The notes beneath the pieces were generated by a model, which saw only the letters and a program-made list of their open reading frames with translations, ran no database searches and had not been told where the DNA came from. Of a DNA stretch of 64,000 nucleotides, positions 40,789-49,547 are shown piece after piece. This DNA is from Collinsella sp. AF20-14LB (GTDB lineage: Bacteria; Actinomycetota; Coriobacteriia; Coriobacteriales; Coriobacteriaceae): contig NZ_QRWD01000005.1 in NCBI RefSeq assembly GCF_003459505.1, positions 93,440-157,439 of the forward strand. Direction: 5' to 3'. A program made the position numbers and the translations under genes. Within the stretch, counting starts at the first letter, position 1. Each line of letters starts with the position of its first letter.

Positions 40789-42240
40789 GTGGCAGGCTGG
40801 AATCTGACCGGCAATGCCGTTTCCGCCGAGTTCGACGGTTCGGACGAGCAGGAGCGTAAGGAGCTCAGCGTGAGCCAGGCGGTAGAGATCGCCGCCGGTG
40901 CGCTCGATGCCATTCCGCAGCTGAGCGTTCTGGGCGAGGTCACGGGCTTCCGTGGCCCCAATGCCCGAAGCGGCCACTGCTACTTCCAGATTAAAGACGA
41001 CTCGGCCGCCGTCGACTGCATCATCTGGAAGGGTGCCTATCTCAAGCGTACCTTCGATCTGCGTGACGGCATGCAGGTGAGCTTTAAGGGCAGCTTCAAT
41101 CTCTACAAGCCTACGGGTCGCATGAGCTTCGTTGCCCGCTCGTTCTCGCTGGCGGGGGAGGGTCTGCTGCGTCAACAAGTGGCGCAACTGGCCGAAAAGC
41201 TACGCCGCGAGGGCCTGATGGACGAAGCGCGCAAGCGCCGCATTCCGGTGTTCTGCTCCCGCGTGGCGGTTGTCACCTCGCTTTCGGGTGCCGTAATCGA
41301 CGACGTCAAGCGCACATTGCGTCGTCGCAACCCGCTCGTCGAGCTCGTCTGCGTGGGCGCCAAGGTTCAAGGCGAGGGTGCGCCGGCCGAGCTCATTGAG
41401 GGCCTGCGCCGCGCCGCTTCCATTGCGCCGGCGCCCGACTGTATTTTGCTGGTGCGCGGCGGCGGCTCCTTTGAGGACCTCATGACCTTTAACGACGAGG
41501 AGCTTGCCCGTGCGGTGGCAGCCTGTCCCGTGCCTGTGGTGACGGGCATTGGGCATGAGCCCGATACCTCGATCTGCGACATGGTGAGCGACCGTCGCGC
41601 CTCCACGCCAACGGCAGCGGCAGAATCGGTGGCGCCGGCTATGACGGAGTTGGCCGACGTGCTCGAGACGCGCCATCAGCGTCTGGGCGCCGCGATGGCT
41701 TCGATGATCGGGTCTGATCAGGTCGATCTGGAAATGCTCGACCAACGCGGCCGTCGTGCCTGGGACACCTATACGGCTCGTCTGGGCGACGCGCTCGATG
41801 CAGCCGCGTGCCGCCCGTGTCTTAACGATCCAACGTTTATGGTTGAGCGTCGCGAGTCCGAGCTTGCCCTGACTGCCGACCGCCTGTCGGGCGCCATAGC
41901 GCGCTCGGTCGGGGCATTCCGCTCCAACTTTGAGCGCCTGCCCGAGCGTTTGGTTGCAAGCACTTCGGGGCTCGATGGCAAACGCCATGCGCTCACGCTT
42001 GCGAGTTCCCGTCTGGAGCATCAGGGGCGCACGATGCTCAGCAAGCCCGCGTCCGACTTGGGCCGAGCGGCGGCTTCGCTCGATGCCCTGTCGCCGCTTA
42101 AGGTACTTGCCCGCGGTTACTCCATCGCGTACAGCGATGATGGGGTTGCTACGAGCGCCAAGACCTTTAAGCCCGGCGACGCCATCCGCGTGCGCATGGC
42201 GGACGGCAACGTGTCGGCAACCGTCAACGCAGTCGAGTAG
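40789..42240 (+). CDS. xseA: Exodeoxyribonuclease VII large subunit
   Basis: The 483-aa product has an N-terminal OB domain (LSVLGEVTGFRGPNARSGHCYF), the XseA catalytic region (VVTSLSGAVIDDVKRTLRRR, LVRGGGSFEDLM, GIGHEPDTSICDMVSDRRASTPTAA) and a long coiled-coil C-terminus ending in LKVLARGYSIAY. With XseB it degrades single-stranded DNA in both directions. GTG 40789 is taken as start because AAAGGAGG precedes it by five bases and the previous GTG (40762) has none. Confidence 0.92.
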   Translation: MAGWNLTGNAVSAEFDGSDEQERKELSVSQAVEIAAGALDAIPQLSVLGEVTGFRGPNARSGHCYFQIKDDSAAVDCIIWKGAYLKRTFDLRDGMQVSFKGSFNLYKPTGRMSFVARSFSLAGEGLLRQQVAQLAEKLRREGLMDEARKRRIPVFCSRVAVVTSLSGAVIDDVKRTLRRRNPLVELVCVGAKVQGEGAPAELIEGLRRAASIAPAPDCILLVRGGGSFEDLMTFNDEELARAVAACPVPVVTGIGHEPDTSICDMVSDRRASTPTAAAESVAPAMTELADVLETRHQRLGAAMASMIGSDQVDLEMLDQRGRRAWDTYTARLGDALDAAACRPCLNDPTFMVERRESELALTADRLSGAIARSVGAFRSNFERLPERLVASTSGLDGKRHALTLASSRLEHQGRTMLSKPASDLGRAAASLDALSPLKVLARGYSIAYSDDGVATSAKTFKPGDAIRVRMADGNVSATVNAVE

Positions 42241-42282
42241 ACCGCGTTTCATAGTGATAAACCTTTAGGAAAGGAAACATAT

Positions 42283-42549
42283 ATGGCAGAGAAGACCCCG
42301 GTGGAGCAGCTCACCTACAAGCAGGCCTCGCAGGAGCTGGAGCTCATCATCCGCAGTCTGGAGTCGGGCGATATGGAGCTCGAGGAGTCGCTCGAGAGCT
42401 ATACCCGCGGCGTCGAGCTCCTCAAGAGCCTGCGCACCCGCTTGTCCGATGCCGAGCAGAAGGTCTCGGTGCTCCTTAAGGACGTCGACGGCAACGACGT
42501 GCTCGCCGACGGCGAGGCCGCCAACACCGACGACAACCTCTCGTTCTAA
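42283..42549 (+). CDS. xseB: Exodeoxyribonuclease VII small subunit
   Basis: The 88-aa helical protein has the XseB pattern: LTYKQASQELELIIRSLESGDMELEESLESYTRGVELL, a helical hairpin that packs along the XseA coiled coil, and an acidic tail. It follows xseA by 42 bases, with AAAGGAAA before ATG 42283. The pair is followed by the HIT gene, probably in the same transcript. Confidence 0.9.
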   Translation: MAEKTPVEQLTYKQASQELELIIRSLESGDMELEESLESYTRGVELLKSLRTRLSDAEQKVSVLLKDVDGNDVLADGEAANTDDNLSF

Positions 42550-42597
42550 CCATCCCGACCAAATATAATTACCTTGGTCTGTGAGAAAGGAACAACC

Positions 42598-42933
42598 ATG
42601 TGTGATTGCATCTTCTGCAAAATTGCCAACCACGATATCCCCTCGACCGTCGTCTACGAGGACGACCAGGTCATCGCGTTCGACGACCTTAACCCCCAGG
42701 CGCCGGTCCACACGCTCGTGATCCCCAAGAAGCACTACAGCGACATCGCCGACAACGTGCCTGCCGAGACCATGGGCGCCATGGCTCACGCCATCCAGGA
42801 GGTCGCCAAGGTCAAGGGTCTGGAGGACGGTTTCCGCGTCATTTCCAACAAGGGCGTTAACGCCGGTCAGACCGTCATGCACTTCCACATGCACGTCCTC
42901 GGCGGCAAGAACCTGGGCGAGAACCTCATCTGA
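42598..42933 (+). CDS. HIT-family nucleotide hydrolase
   Basis: This 111-aa protein has the Cys-x-x-Cys start CDCIFCKIAN and the histidine triad MHFHMHVLGG near the C-terminus, typical of the bacterial HinT branch that hydrolyses purine nucleoside phosphoramidates. GAAAGGA precedes ATG 42598. No operon partner beyond xseAB is evident. Confidence 0.9.
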   Translation: MCDCIFCKIANHDIPSTVVYEDDQVIAFDDLNPQAPVHTLVIPKKHYSDIADNVPAETMGAMAHAIQEVAKVKGLEDGFRVISNKGVNAGQTVMHFHMHVLGGKNLGENLI

Positions 42934-42974
42934 GGGCGCGTAGGCCGTCGACTTGGCTGCCTTTGGAGTAACCT

Positions 42975-43865
42975 ATGCAGCTTTCTCAACTCGAATACCT
43001 TCAAGCGGTAGCGAACTACGGCGGCGTGCGCAAAGCGGCTCGAGCCGTTCATGTGAGCCCACAGGCCGTTTCGTCGGCAATAAAAAAGTTGGAATCTGAG
43101 TATCAGATTGTTTTGCTCGACCGATCGGCGGGGGAGGCTGTTTTGTCTCCGGCGGGCAGAGAATTTGCGCGTCGTGCACGCGTGATCCTGGCACAAGTCG
43201 ACGATCTCAAAAAGTACGCTCAATCGAGGGACGACGGCGTCTCGCCCGACGGCCACTTTCGTCTTTATGCCCCCTGCCTTCATGGGCGGGGGCGCCTTTT
43301 TGCCGAAAACTGGTATGACTCGTTTGAACGCTCGCACCCTCAGATTCATCTTGATGTGTGGCATCAGCCAACGGCAACATGCTTTGAATCACTTATACTT
43401 GGAATTTCGGACGCGGCTATCTCGTTTGAGGAACCACGGGACAGCGTCCTTTCTTCAAAATATATGGGTGAAAAGGAGCTCAGGGTTCTTTCATGTCCAG
43501 CTGGTCATCAATCTGTTGACGCTATGACCATTCGTGAGTTACTGGGCGGCAGGCTCGCTGTTCCCATTAATTTGTCACCCTGTCTCAATGCAATCAATCA
43601 ATGTCCCGAAGCTCAGCTGGTTAATTTCCGCTTTCGCGATGTCGAATACGGAAACAGGGCGCAGGCTGAGTTTCTTCAAGCCGGGGGATTGATATTGAGT
43701 TTTTCTGGCTCTTCTCTCGCATCGGATGGATCGGAAGTGAGCGAGTGCTCCATTGAAGCCTCACATGACGTAGCCTTGCCCATCTACTTTTGCTATCGAC
43801 AAAATGCCTGGACTGATCGACACCAGTCGGTTTTTCTGCACCTATTGCGTCATCTTGCTTCGTGA
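42975..43865 (+). CDS. LysR-family transcriptional regulator
   Basis: The 296-aa protein has an N-terminal LysR helix-turn-helix (SQLEYLQAVANYGGVRKAARAVHVSPQAVSSAIKKLE, shown by the LDR-like LLDRSA end) and an effector-binding half. An MFS gene follows 119 bases downstream on the same strand and may be its target. Both are less GC-biased at third positions than their neighbours, hinting at later acquisition. The effector cannot be inferred. Confidence 0.86.
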   Translation: MQLSQLEYLQAVANYGGVRKAARAVHVSPQAVSSAIKKLESEYQIVLLDRSAGEAVLSPAGREFARRARVILAQVDDLKKYAQSRDDGVSPDGHFRLYAPCLHGRGRLFAENWYDSFERSHPQIHLDVWHQPTATCFESLILGISDAAISFEEPRDSVLSSKYMGEKELRVLSCPAGHQSVDAMTIRELLGGRLAVPINLSPCLNAINQCPEAQLVNFRFRDVEYGNRAQAEFLQAGGLILSFSGSSLASDGSEVSECSIEASHDVALPIYFCYRQNAWTDRHQSVFLHLLRHLAS

Positions 43866-43984
43866 GATTAATTGGCTTCGAGGCATCAAGTGATTATTGA
43901 CGCCTTGTAACACATAGCTGACAGCTTTGCCCTCATGCTTTTCCAAGATTCCGATTTAGATTGCTGACTCTTGGAGGGTGGAGC

Positions 43985-45145
43985 ATGAAAAACCGTACGG
44001 TTTTGCTTTATATGACGTTCGTTTTTCTGTCGAACTTCAGCACCATCTTGTATTTTCTAACTGTCTACCTTGAGTTCGTCGGATTTTCGATGGTATCGAT
44101 TTCTAGCATGATGATTGCATATCAAGTGAGCAAGTTCATCCTCGAAGTTCCCACTGGCTATATTGCTGATAGGTTTGGACGAAAGACAAGCGGTCTCGTT
44201 GGCGTCGTGGGAATGCTTGGATACTACGCCGCCCTGCTTCTCGTCCGTTCCCCTCTACTTTTAATCGGTTCGTTCGCTCTCAAGGGTTTTGCCGTTGCGT
44301 GTGTGAGCGGATCCATCGAAGCGATTTACATTGACAGCGTCTCTCAGGACCAGCTCGTAAGACTTAATGTCGTTGAGCGATTTGTTTTCTATGCCTCTTA
44401 TGCCATCTCCGCTTGCGTGGGCGGTTTCATTTCGTCCGTCGGTGCATATCTCATTGGTCTTTCGGCAGATATCATCGCAATGGTGTTGACGTTGGTTGTC
44501 GTTGTCTGCATTCCTGAAATGCGAAGAGGGGGCACTGCGACGACACCTGAACATGGGATTAGCCCGAAGATGATCGGTACCGCTATTGCGGGTAATGGCA
44601 TTCTTCGTTCAGCGTTCATCATGGACTGTTCTCAGGCATTTGCTTTTGTCGCCCTGGAAGACTTTTTCTCACTGCTGCTTGCGGGTCGCGGAATGAATGC
44701 CGTCGCTTCGGGTGTGACCATTGCGGTCCAGCTCCTTGCCTCGGCCTCCATGGGACTTATTGTGCCCTGTGCGATTGCTCATGTCGACAAGGGCCGCTTT
44801 GCGCGTATTTGCGGCATCGTGCGCCTTTTCCTGTCAGCTTTGTTTTTGATTCCCCTTACTCCGGCTAATTTGCTGCCCGTGTTCTATGTGCTGCAGACGG
44901 TTGCGTACTCGTTATTTGCTCCAATTAAATACTCAATTTTTCAAAAGGCAGCCGATTCTTCGATGCGCTGTTCACTGATTTCGGTTCAAAGCCAGATGGT
45001 GGCGGTGGGTGCCGTTCTTTTCTATCTGCTCAACGCTGTGTTGAGTAGCGTTGCGGGCATTCGAGTCGTATTGCTTGTCGCGCTCGGGATTTCTTCCCTT
45101 GTGTATATCCCCGCGCTATTTCGTCTTACAAGCCAAAGGTCATGA
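43985..45145 (+). CDS. MFS transporter
   Basis: The 386-aa protein has about 12 hydrophobic helices and the MFS loop signature GYIADRFGRKTSGLVG between helices 2 and 3. The family includes drug and metabolite exporters, and the substrate cannot be read. ATG 43985 is preceded by GGAGGGTGGAG; upstream in-frame codons lack a ribosome site. It is probably controlled by the LysR gene just before it. A terminator follows at 45179. Confidence 0.85.
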   Translation: MKNRTVLLYMTFVFLSNFSTILYFLTVYLEFVGFSMVSISSMMIAYQVSKFILEVPTGYIADRFGRKTSGLVGVVGMLGYYAALLLVRSPLLLIGSFALKGFAVACVSGSIEAIYIDSVSQDQLVRLNVVERFVFYASYAISACVGGFISSVGAYLIGLSADIIAMVLTLVVVVCIPEMRRGGTATTPEHGISPKMIGTAIAGNGILRSAFIMDCSQAFAFVALEDFFSLLLAGRGMNAVASGVTIAVQLLASASMGLIVPCAIAHVDKGRFARICGIVRLFLSALFLIPLTPANLLPVFYVLQTVAYSLFAPIKYSIFQKAADSSMRCSLISVQSQMVAVGAVLFYLLNAVLSSVAGIRVVLLVALGISSLVYIPALFRLTSQRS

Positions 45146-45178
45146 GTATTTGGGCACCGATAACTTATATATCAACGC

Positions 45179-45212
45179 AATAAACCCGAGCGCGAGGGCG
45201 TTTGGGTTTATT
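45179..45212 (+). terminator. Terminator of MFS gene
   Basis: AATAAACCC (45179-45187) pairs with GGGTTTATT (45204-45212); the inner GAGCG/CGTTT region can extend it. T-rich bases follow. Confidence 0.65.
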
Positions 45213-45265
45213 ATTGAAGCGTATGTAACCTGGCGGCGCCACACCGCCTGTTAGTAGGGAGACAC

Positions 45266-46444
45266 ATGAACGTTCTGGTCGTCAACGCAGGATCTTCGAC
45301 CCTTAAGTATCAGGTCATCGATACCAAGTCCCACAAGGTGTCCGCAAAGGGCTCCTGCGAGCGCGTCTGCTTTACCGGCGGTACCTTCACCCACGCTGCC
45401 AACGGCTCCAAGAAGGTGACCGAGAACATCGAGTTCCCCGACCACAAGGTCGCCATCGAGGTCGTCCTGAAGGACCTTGAGGCCAACGGCGTCAAGATCG
45501 AGGGTATCGGCCACCGTATCGTTCAGGGCGGTTGGTACTTCGGTGATTCCTCCCTCGTCGACGAGGACGTCCTCGCCAAGATCCGCGAGGTTGCTCCGCT
45601 CGCCCCGCTGCACAATAACCCCGAGGCCAACGTTATCGAGTACTGCCTGGAGCAGTATCCCGACCTGCCCAACGTCACGGTCTACGACACCGCTTTCCAC
45701 TTCAACATGCCCGAGGTCGCCAAGACCTACGCCCTGCCCAAGGACGTCTGCGACAAGCTGCACATCCGCAAGTACGGCGCCCACGGCACCAGCTACCGCT
45801 ACATCTCCAAGAAGGTCGCCGAGATGACCAACGGCGAGGCTCGCAAGGTCGTCGTGTGCCACATCGGTTCCGGCGCTTCCCTGTGCGCCATCGAGGACGG
45901 CAAGTGCATGGACACCACCATGGGCTTGACGCCGCTCGACGGTGTTATGATGGGCACCCGCTGCGGCTCCATCGACCCTGCTACCGTGTGCTACCTGCAG
46001 CGCGAAGGCGGCTACACCTTCGACGAGGTCGACGAGATGATGAACAAGAAGTCCGGCCTTTTGGCTGTGACCGGCGGCAAGACCAACGACTGCCGCAACG
46101 TCGAGGAGCTCGCCGCCGCTGGTGACCCCGAGGCTCAGCTTGCCTTTGACATGTTCGTCTACAAGATTGCCGCCAAGGCGGCCGAGATGGCTACTTCTAT
46201 GTGCGGTATGGACACCCTGGTCTTTACCGCCGGCATCGGCGAGCACGCTCCGGCCGTCCGCGCCGGCGTTGCCGACCGCCTGGCCTTTATGGGCGTCAAG
46301 ATGGATCATGCCCGCAACGCCCTGCGTGGTGACGGCGCTTGGTGCCTGTCTGCCAAGGATTCCAAGGTCAAAATCTTTGTCATCCCCACGGACGAGGAGT
46401 TCATGATCGCTTCCGACGTCGAGCGCATCGTCAACGCCAAGTAA
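45266..46444 (+). CDS. ackA: Acetate kinase, copy 1
   Basis: This 392-aa enzyme makes ATP and acetate from acetyl phosphate, the last step of acetate fermentation. It has VLVVNAGSSTLKYQ, GIGHRIVQGG, KYGAHGTSYRYI, CHIGSGASL, GLTPLDGVMMGTRCGSIDP and FTAGIGEHAP. Third positions are strongly biased to C/G, typical of high expression. A second ackA follows 164 bases on, and pta lies convergently. The usual HGTSH histidine next to the phosphate site is Tyr here (HGTSY), unlike copy 2. Confidence 0.92.
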   Translation: MNVLVVNAGSSTLKYQVIDTKSHKVSAKGSCERVCFTGGTFTHAANGSKKVTENIEFPDHKVAIEVVLKDLEANGVKIEGIGHRIVQGGWYFGDSSLVDEDVLAKIREVAPLAPLHNNPEANVIEYCLEQYPDLPNVTVYDTAFHFNMPEVAKTYALPKDVCDKLHIRKYGAHGTSYRYISKKVAEMTNGEARKVVVCHIGSGASLCAIEDGKCMDTTMGLTPLDGVMMGTRCGSIDPATVCYLQREGGYTFDEVDEMMNKKSGLLAVTGGKTNDCRNVEELAAAGDPEAQLAFDMFVYKIAAKAAEMATSMCGMDTLVFTAGIGEHAPAVRAGVADRLAFMGVKMDHARNALRGDGAWCLSAKDSKVKIFVIPTDEEFMIASDVERIVNAK

Positions 46445-46455
46445 TTACAAGAGGG

Positions 46456-46494
46456 GAGGGGCTGGACGGCAACATGCCGTTCGGCCCCTCTTTT
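46456..46494 (+). terminator. Terminator between the two ackA genes
   Basis: GAGGGGC (46456-46462) pairs with GCCCCTC (46484-46490), enclosing a second stem ACGGC/GCCGT, and is followed by TTTT. It separates the tandem genes into two transcripts. Confidence 0.8.
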
Positions 46495-46530
46495 GCGCTC
46501 GCTGGTCGATATATCTGATAGCTATTTATC

Positions 46531-46545
46531 AAGTTATGATAACTT
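46531..46545. promoter_or_regulatory. AT-rich palindrome upstream of ackA copy 2
   Basis: AAGTTATGATAACTT is a perfect palindrome with one central base, in an AT-rich segment 63 bases before ATG 46609. It is absent upstream of ackA copy 1. It is a candidate operator for separate control of the second gene. Confidence 0.4.
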
Positions 46546-46608
46546 CTTATTAACATGCGGCCGCCTTAAGGGGCCTGTACCGACCGTATTGCATTGCAAA
46601 GGAGTCTC

Positions 46609-47787
46609 ATGAACGTACTTGTTGTCAACGCTGGTAGTTCAAGCCTTAAATATCAACTCTTGGATACCGATACCCGCGAGGTTTTCGCCAAGGGCAACTG
46701 CGAGCGTATCGGCTCGGACATGGGCATCTTTGGTCACGCCGAGAACGGTGGCGCCAAGCAGACCGAAGAGGTTCCCTTCCCCGATCATCGCTCGGCCATT
46801 GCGCGCGTACTCGAGGAGCTCGATAAGACCGACTTTACGATTGACGGCATTGGACATCGTATCGTTCAGGGTGGCTGGCACTTCGATGATTCTGCGGTCG
46901 TCGACGACGAAGTCATGGCCAAGATTCTTGAGGTGGCTCCCTTGGCTCCGCTGCACAACTACGGCGAGGCTGCGGCGATTGAGTATTGCCGTGAGAAGTA
47001 TCCGGAGCTGCCCAACGTGGCCGTCTTCGACACCTCGTTCCACATGACCATGCCCGAGGTTGCCTACACCTACGCCCTGCCCAAGGACGTGTGCGACAAG
47101 TATCACGTGCGCAAGTACGGCGCTCATGGAACGAGCCACCGCTACGAGTGGATGATGGCCAAGGAGATCCTGGGTTCGCGCTGCCACCGCCTGCTTTCGT
47201 GCCATCTAGGTAACGGTGCCTCGCTTGCCGCTATCGAGGACGGTGTTTGCCGCGATACCACGATGGGCCTCACGCCGCTCGACGGCTTGATGATGGGAAC
47301 CCGCTGCGGCTCCATCGATCCGGCCACCGTGTGCTACCTGCAGCGCGAGGGCGGCTACAGCTACCAGGAAGTCGACGACATGATGAACAAGCAGTCTGGC
47401 CTGCTTGCCATCTCGGGCATCTCCAACGACGCCCGCGACATCCGTACGCGCGCCTCCGAGGGCGATGAACGTTGCCTGCTCGCCTTCGATATGTTCGCCT
47501 ACAAGGCCATGCAGCAGGCCGGCTCTATGATCGCTTCTATGGCGGGCGTGGATACCATCACCTTTACCGCCGGCATCGGCGAGAACGACTGGTCGATCCG
47601 CAAGGCCTTCTGCGACTGTTTTGAGTGGCTGGGCGTGCGCATCGACAACAACAAGAACCGCGAGGCCGTGGGCAACGGACCGCAGGTCATCAGCGCCGCC
47701 GGTTCCGCCGTCACGGTCATGGTCATCCCCACCGACGAGGAATACATGATCGCCCACGACGTCGAGCGTCTGACCAAGAACAACTAA
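46609..47787 (+). CDS. ackA: Acetate kinase, copy 2
   Basis: Also 392 aa with all family motifs: VLVVNAGSSSLKYQ, GIGHRIVQGGW, KYGAHGTSHRYEW, CHLGNGASL, GLTPLDGLMMGTRCGSIDP, FTAGIGEND. It keeps the canonical HGTSH histidine that copy 1 lacks. The two proteins are clearly paralogous but have diverged widely outside the active site. AGGAG precedes ATG 46609; the open frame from 46594 adds five residues without support. It has its own AT-rich promoter region and terminator. Confidence 0.92.
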   Translation: MNVLVVNAGSSSLKYQLLDTDTREVFAKGNCERIGSDMGIFGHAENGGAKQTEEVPFPDHRSAIARVLEELDKTDFTIDGIGHRIVQGGWHFDDSAVVDDEVMAKILEVAPLAPLHNYGEAAAIEYCREKYPELPNVAVFDTSFHMTMPEVAYTYALPKDVCDKYHVRKYGAHGTSHRYEWMMAKEILGSRCHRLLSCHLGNGASLAAIEDGVCRDTTMGLTPLDGLMMGTRCGSIDPATVCYLQREGGYSYQEVDDMMNKQSGLLAISGISNDARDIRTRASEGDERCLLAFDMFAYKAMQQAGSMIASMAGVDTITFTAGIGENDWSIRKAFCDCFEWLGVRIDNNKNREAVGNGPQVISAAGSAVTVMVIPTDEEYMIAHDVERLTKNN

Positions 47788-47810
47788 CGCGCGCATTTGC
47801 AAGTAAGCGA

Positions 47811-47845
47811 AAGGCCTCCAGAGCAACGACTCAGGAGGCCTTTTT
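47811..47845 (+). terminator. Terminator of ackA copy 2
   Basis: AAGGCCTCC (47811-47819) pairs with GGAGGCCTT (47834-47842), then a T run. Confidence 0.85.
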
Positions 47846-47861
47846 GCTAGCAGGCGGACGG

Positions 47862-48034
47862 CGGAAACCCTATCCCATTTCGAGCGCAAATTCTGGGACA
47901 CGCTTTCCGGTTGAGGCACGTTGCGGAAAGTGCGACCCACAATAAAGCAAAATTCCGTCCCGCAGTTTCCCAAACAGGCCCCAAGGGGAAACTGCATCCC
48001 AAAATTCGCCTTCAAACTGGGATACGCTTTCCGC
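47862..48034. repeat. Cluster of imperfect palindromes with GCGGAAA...TCCCA ends
   Basis: Four related words occur as two facing pairs: CGGAAACCCTATCCCA with TGGGACACGCTTTCCG (47862-47909), and GCGGAAAGTGCGACCCA with TGGGATACGCTTTCCGC (47923-48034). The second pair encloses a perfect GCAGTTTCCC/GGGAAACTGC stem (47962-47971, 47986-47995). No gene is seen in 47788-48335. From 48035 to 48190 nothing further is recognised except a small CTGCC/GGCAG hairpin. Confidence 0.65.
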
Positions 48035-48194
48035 TTGAACAGCCGCCGATCTGCAGCACGTCTCGCAGATCCAAAGTGGCCATATCCGCAACGCCTTCGC
48101 TCCCAACAATTGCACCCATTCATTCAGATCCTCAGCCCCAGCTCGTAGCCAAGCCGCCGTCCACTCCAGATTCCTTAGCTGCCACGTAGCGGCA

Positions 48195-48320
48195 GGGACC
48201 CTACAGGGTAAAGCTCTGAAACATTCCGCAGGACGGAGGAAGCCCCCGCCGCACGTAGTGCACAGCGGGGGCTTCCGACATGTCCGAGGACGTTTTCAGA
48301 GCTTTACCCTGTAGGGTCCC
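48195..48320 (-). repeat. Large double-stem element after pta
   Basis: The outer arms (48195-48221 and 48294-48320; tip GGGACCCTACAGGG) form a perfect 27-bp stem. An inner stem GGAAGCCCCCGC/GCGGGGGCTTCC (48238-48249, 48265-48276) has a 15-nt loop. On the minus strand it starts 15 bases after the pta stop. The strands between stems contain ACGTCCTC and TGCGGAAT, close to ACAGTCCTG and TGCGGAAC in the elements at 51807 and 52010. Confidence 0.75.
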
Positions 48321-48335
48321 GAGGGGATACGTCCG

Positions 48336-49316
48336 CTACTCAGCCATCTGAGCCTGGACGGCGGTGATGGCCACGACACCCACGATGTCGTCGGCAGAGC
48401 AGCCGCGCGACAGGTCGTTGACCGGCTTGGCGATGCCCTGCAGGATGGGGCCGTAGGCGTCGGCACCGGCGAAGCGCTGGACCAGCTTGTAGCCGATGTT
48501 GCCGGCCTCGAGGTCGGGGAACACGAGCACGTTGGCCTTGCCGGCGACAGAGGAGCCGGGAGCCTTGAGCTGAGCGACGGTGGGGACGATGGCAGCGTCG
48601 AGCTGCAGGTCGCCATCGATGGCGAGCTCGGGAGCCTTTTCCTTGCAGAACTTCACGGCCTCCTGGACCTTCTTGGCAACCTCGCCGCCGGCGGAGCCCA
48701 TGGTGGAGTAGGAGAGCATGGCCACGTGCGGCTCAACGTTGCCCATGAAGGTGGACCAGGAGTGAGCGGAGGCGATGGCGATCTCGGAGAGCTCGTCGGA
48801 GGACGGGTTGATGTTGAGGCCGCAGTCGGCGAAGATCAGCGTGCCGTCGGTGCCGAACTGCGGGGTGTCGGTGCACATCACGAAGAAGGCCGAGACCAGC
48901 TTGGTGCCTGGGGCGGTCTTGAGAATCTGCAGCGCGGGGCGCAGGGTATCGGCGGTGGAGTGGCAGGCGCCGGAGACCAGGCCGTCGGCGTCGCCCATCT
49001 TGACCATCATAGTGCCAAAGTAGGTGGCGTCCATCACCTGGGCGCGAGCCTGCTCGATGGTAACGCCCTTCTTGGCGCGGAGCTCGGCAAACTTCTGTGC
49101 GTACTCCTCGTGCTTCTCGGCGTTGCGCGGATCGATGACGGTGGCGCCGGGGACGTTGATCTCGTTGGGATCGCCCAGGATGACGATGTTGGCCAGGCCT
49201 TCCTCGATGATCTTGTTGGCCGCGACGATGGTGCGCGGATCCTCGCCCTCGGGCAGGACGATGGTCTTAAGGTCGGCCTTGGCGGCAGACTTCATACGGT
49301 TTAGGAAATCGCTCAT
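48336..49316 (-). CDS. pta: Phosphate acetyltransferase
   Basis: This 326-aa enzyme interconverts acetyl-CoA and acetyl phosphate, feeding acetate kinase. It is of the short Pta type without an N-terminal regulatory domain: KTIVLPEGEDPRTIVAA, DGLVSGACHSTADTLRPALQ, SYSTMGSAGG, and NVLVFPDLEAGNIGYKLVQRF. It lies convergent with the ackA pair instead of in an operon with it. The stop is followed by a large double-stem element. Confidence 0.93.
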   Translation of the reverse strand: MSDFLNRMKSAAKADLKTIVLPEGEDPRTIVAANKIIEEGLANIVILGDPNEINVPGATVIDPRNAEKHEEYAQKFAELRAKKGVTIEQARAQVMDATYFGTMMVKMGDADGLVSGACHSTADTLRPALQILKTAPGTKLVSAFFVMCTDTPQFGTDGTLIFADCGLNINPSSDELSEIAIASAHSWSTFMGNVEPHVAMLSYSTMGSAGGEVAKKVQEAVKFCKEKAPELAIDGDLQLDAAIVPTVAQLKAPGSSVAGKANVLVFPDLEAGNIGYKLVQRFAGADAYGPILQGIAKPVNDLSRGCSADDIVGVVAITAVQAQMAE

Positions 49317-49369
49317 GTTACTCCTTGCAAGCGTTTCGCTAAGCTCCAGGCGCCCGGCTGTTCACGAAT

Positions 49370-49390
49370 AAACCCGCTGCTAGCGGGTTT
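49370..49390. other. Hairpin upstream of pta
   Basis: AAACCCGC (49370-49377) pairs with GCGGGTTT (49383-49390) over TGCTA. It lies 54 bases upstream of pta on the minus strand and 158 before glf on the plus strand, so it is a leader or operator candidate for pta. Confidence 0.4.
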
Positions 49391-49463
49391 ACCTTTCAAT
49401 AATGTACGCCGCGGTGCTTGAGCTTTCCTTGTGTGGCAAGCTCATTATAGGACGCATTAGCGC

Positions 49464-49469
49464 TATAAT
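49464..49469 (+). promoter_or_regulatory. TATAAT -10 box of the glf operon
   Basis: A consensus TATAAT lies 79 bases before the glf start; the -35 region 17 bases upstream (CTCATT) is weak. An inverted repeat TGAGCTT/AAGCTCA lies just upstream (from about 49420). Confidence 0.45.
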
Positions 49470-49547
49470 CGCTCTGATAAATATGTCTCGAAGAATGTTC
49501 GAGAAAAGCCCAGCTAACGAGCCCGTGGCTTTTGACAAGGAGTATCG

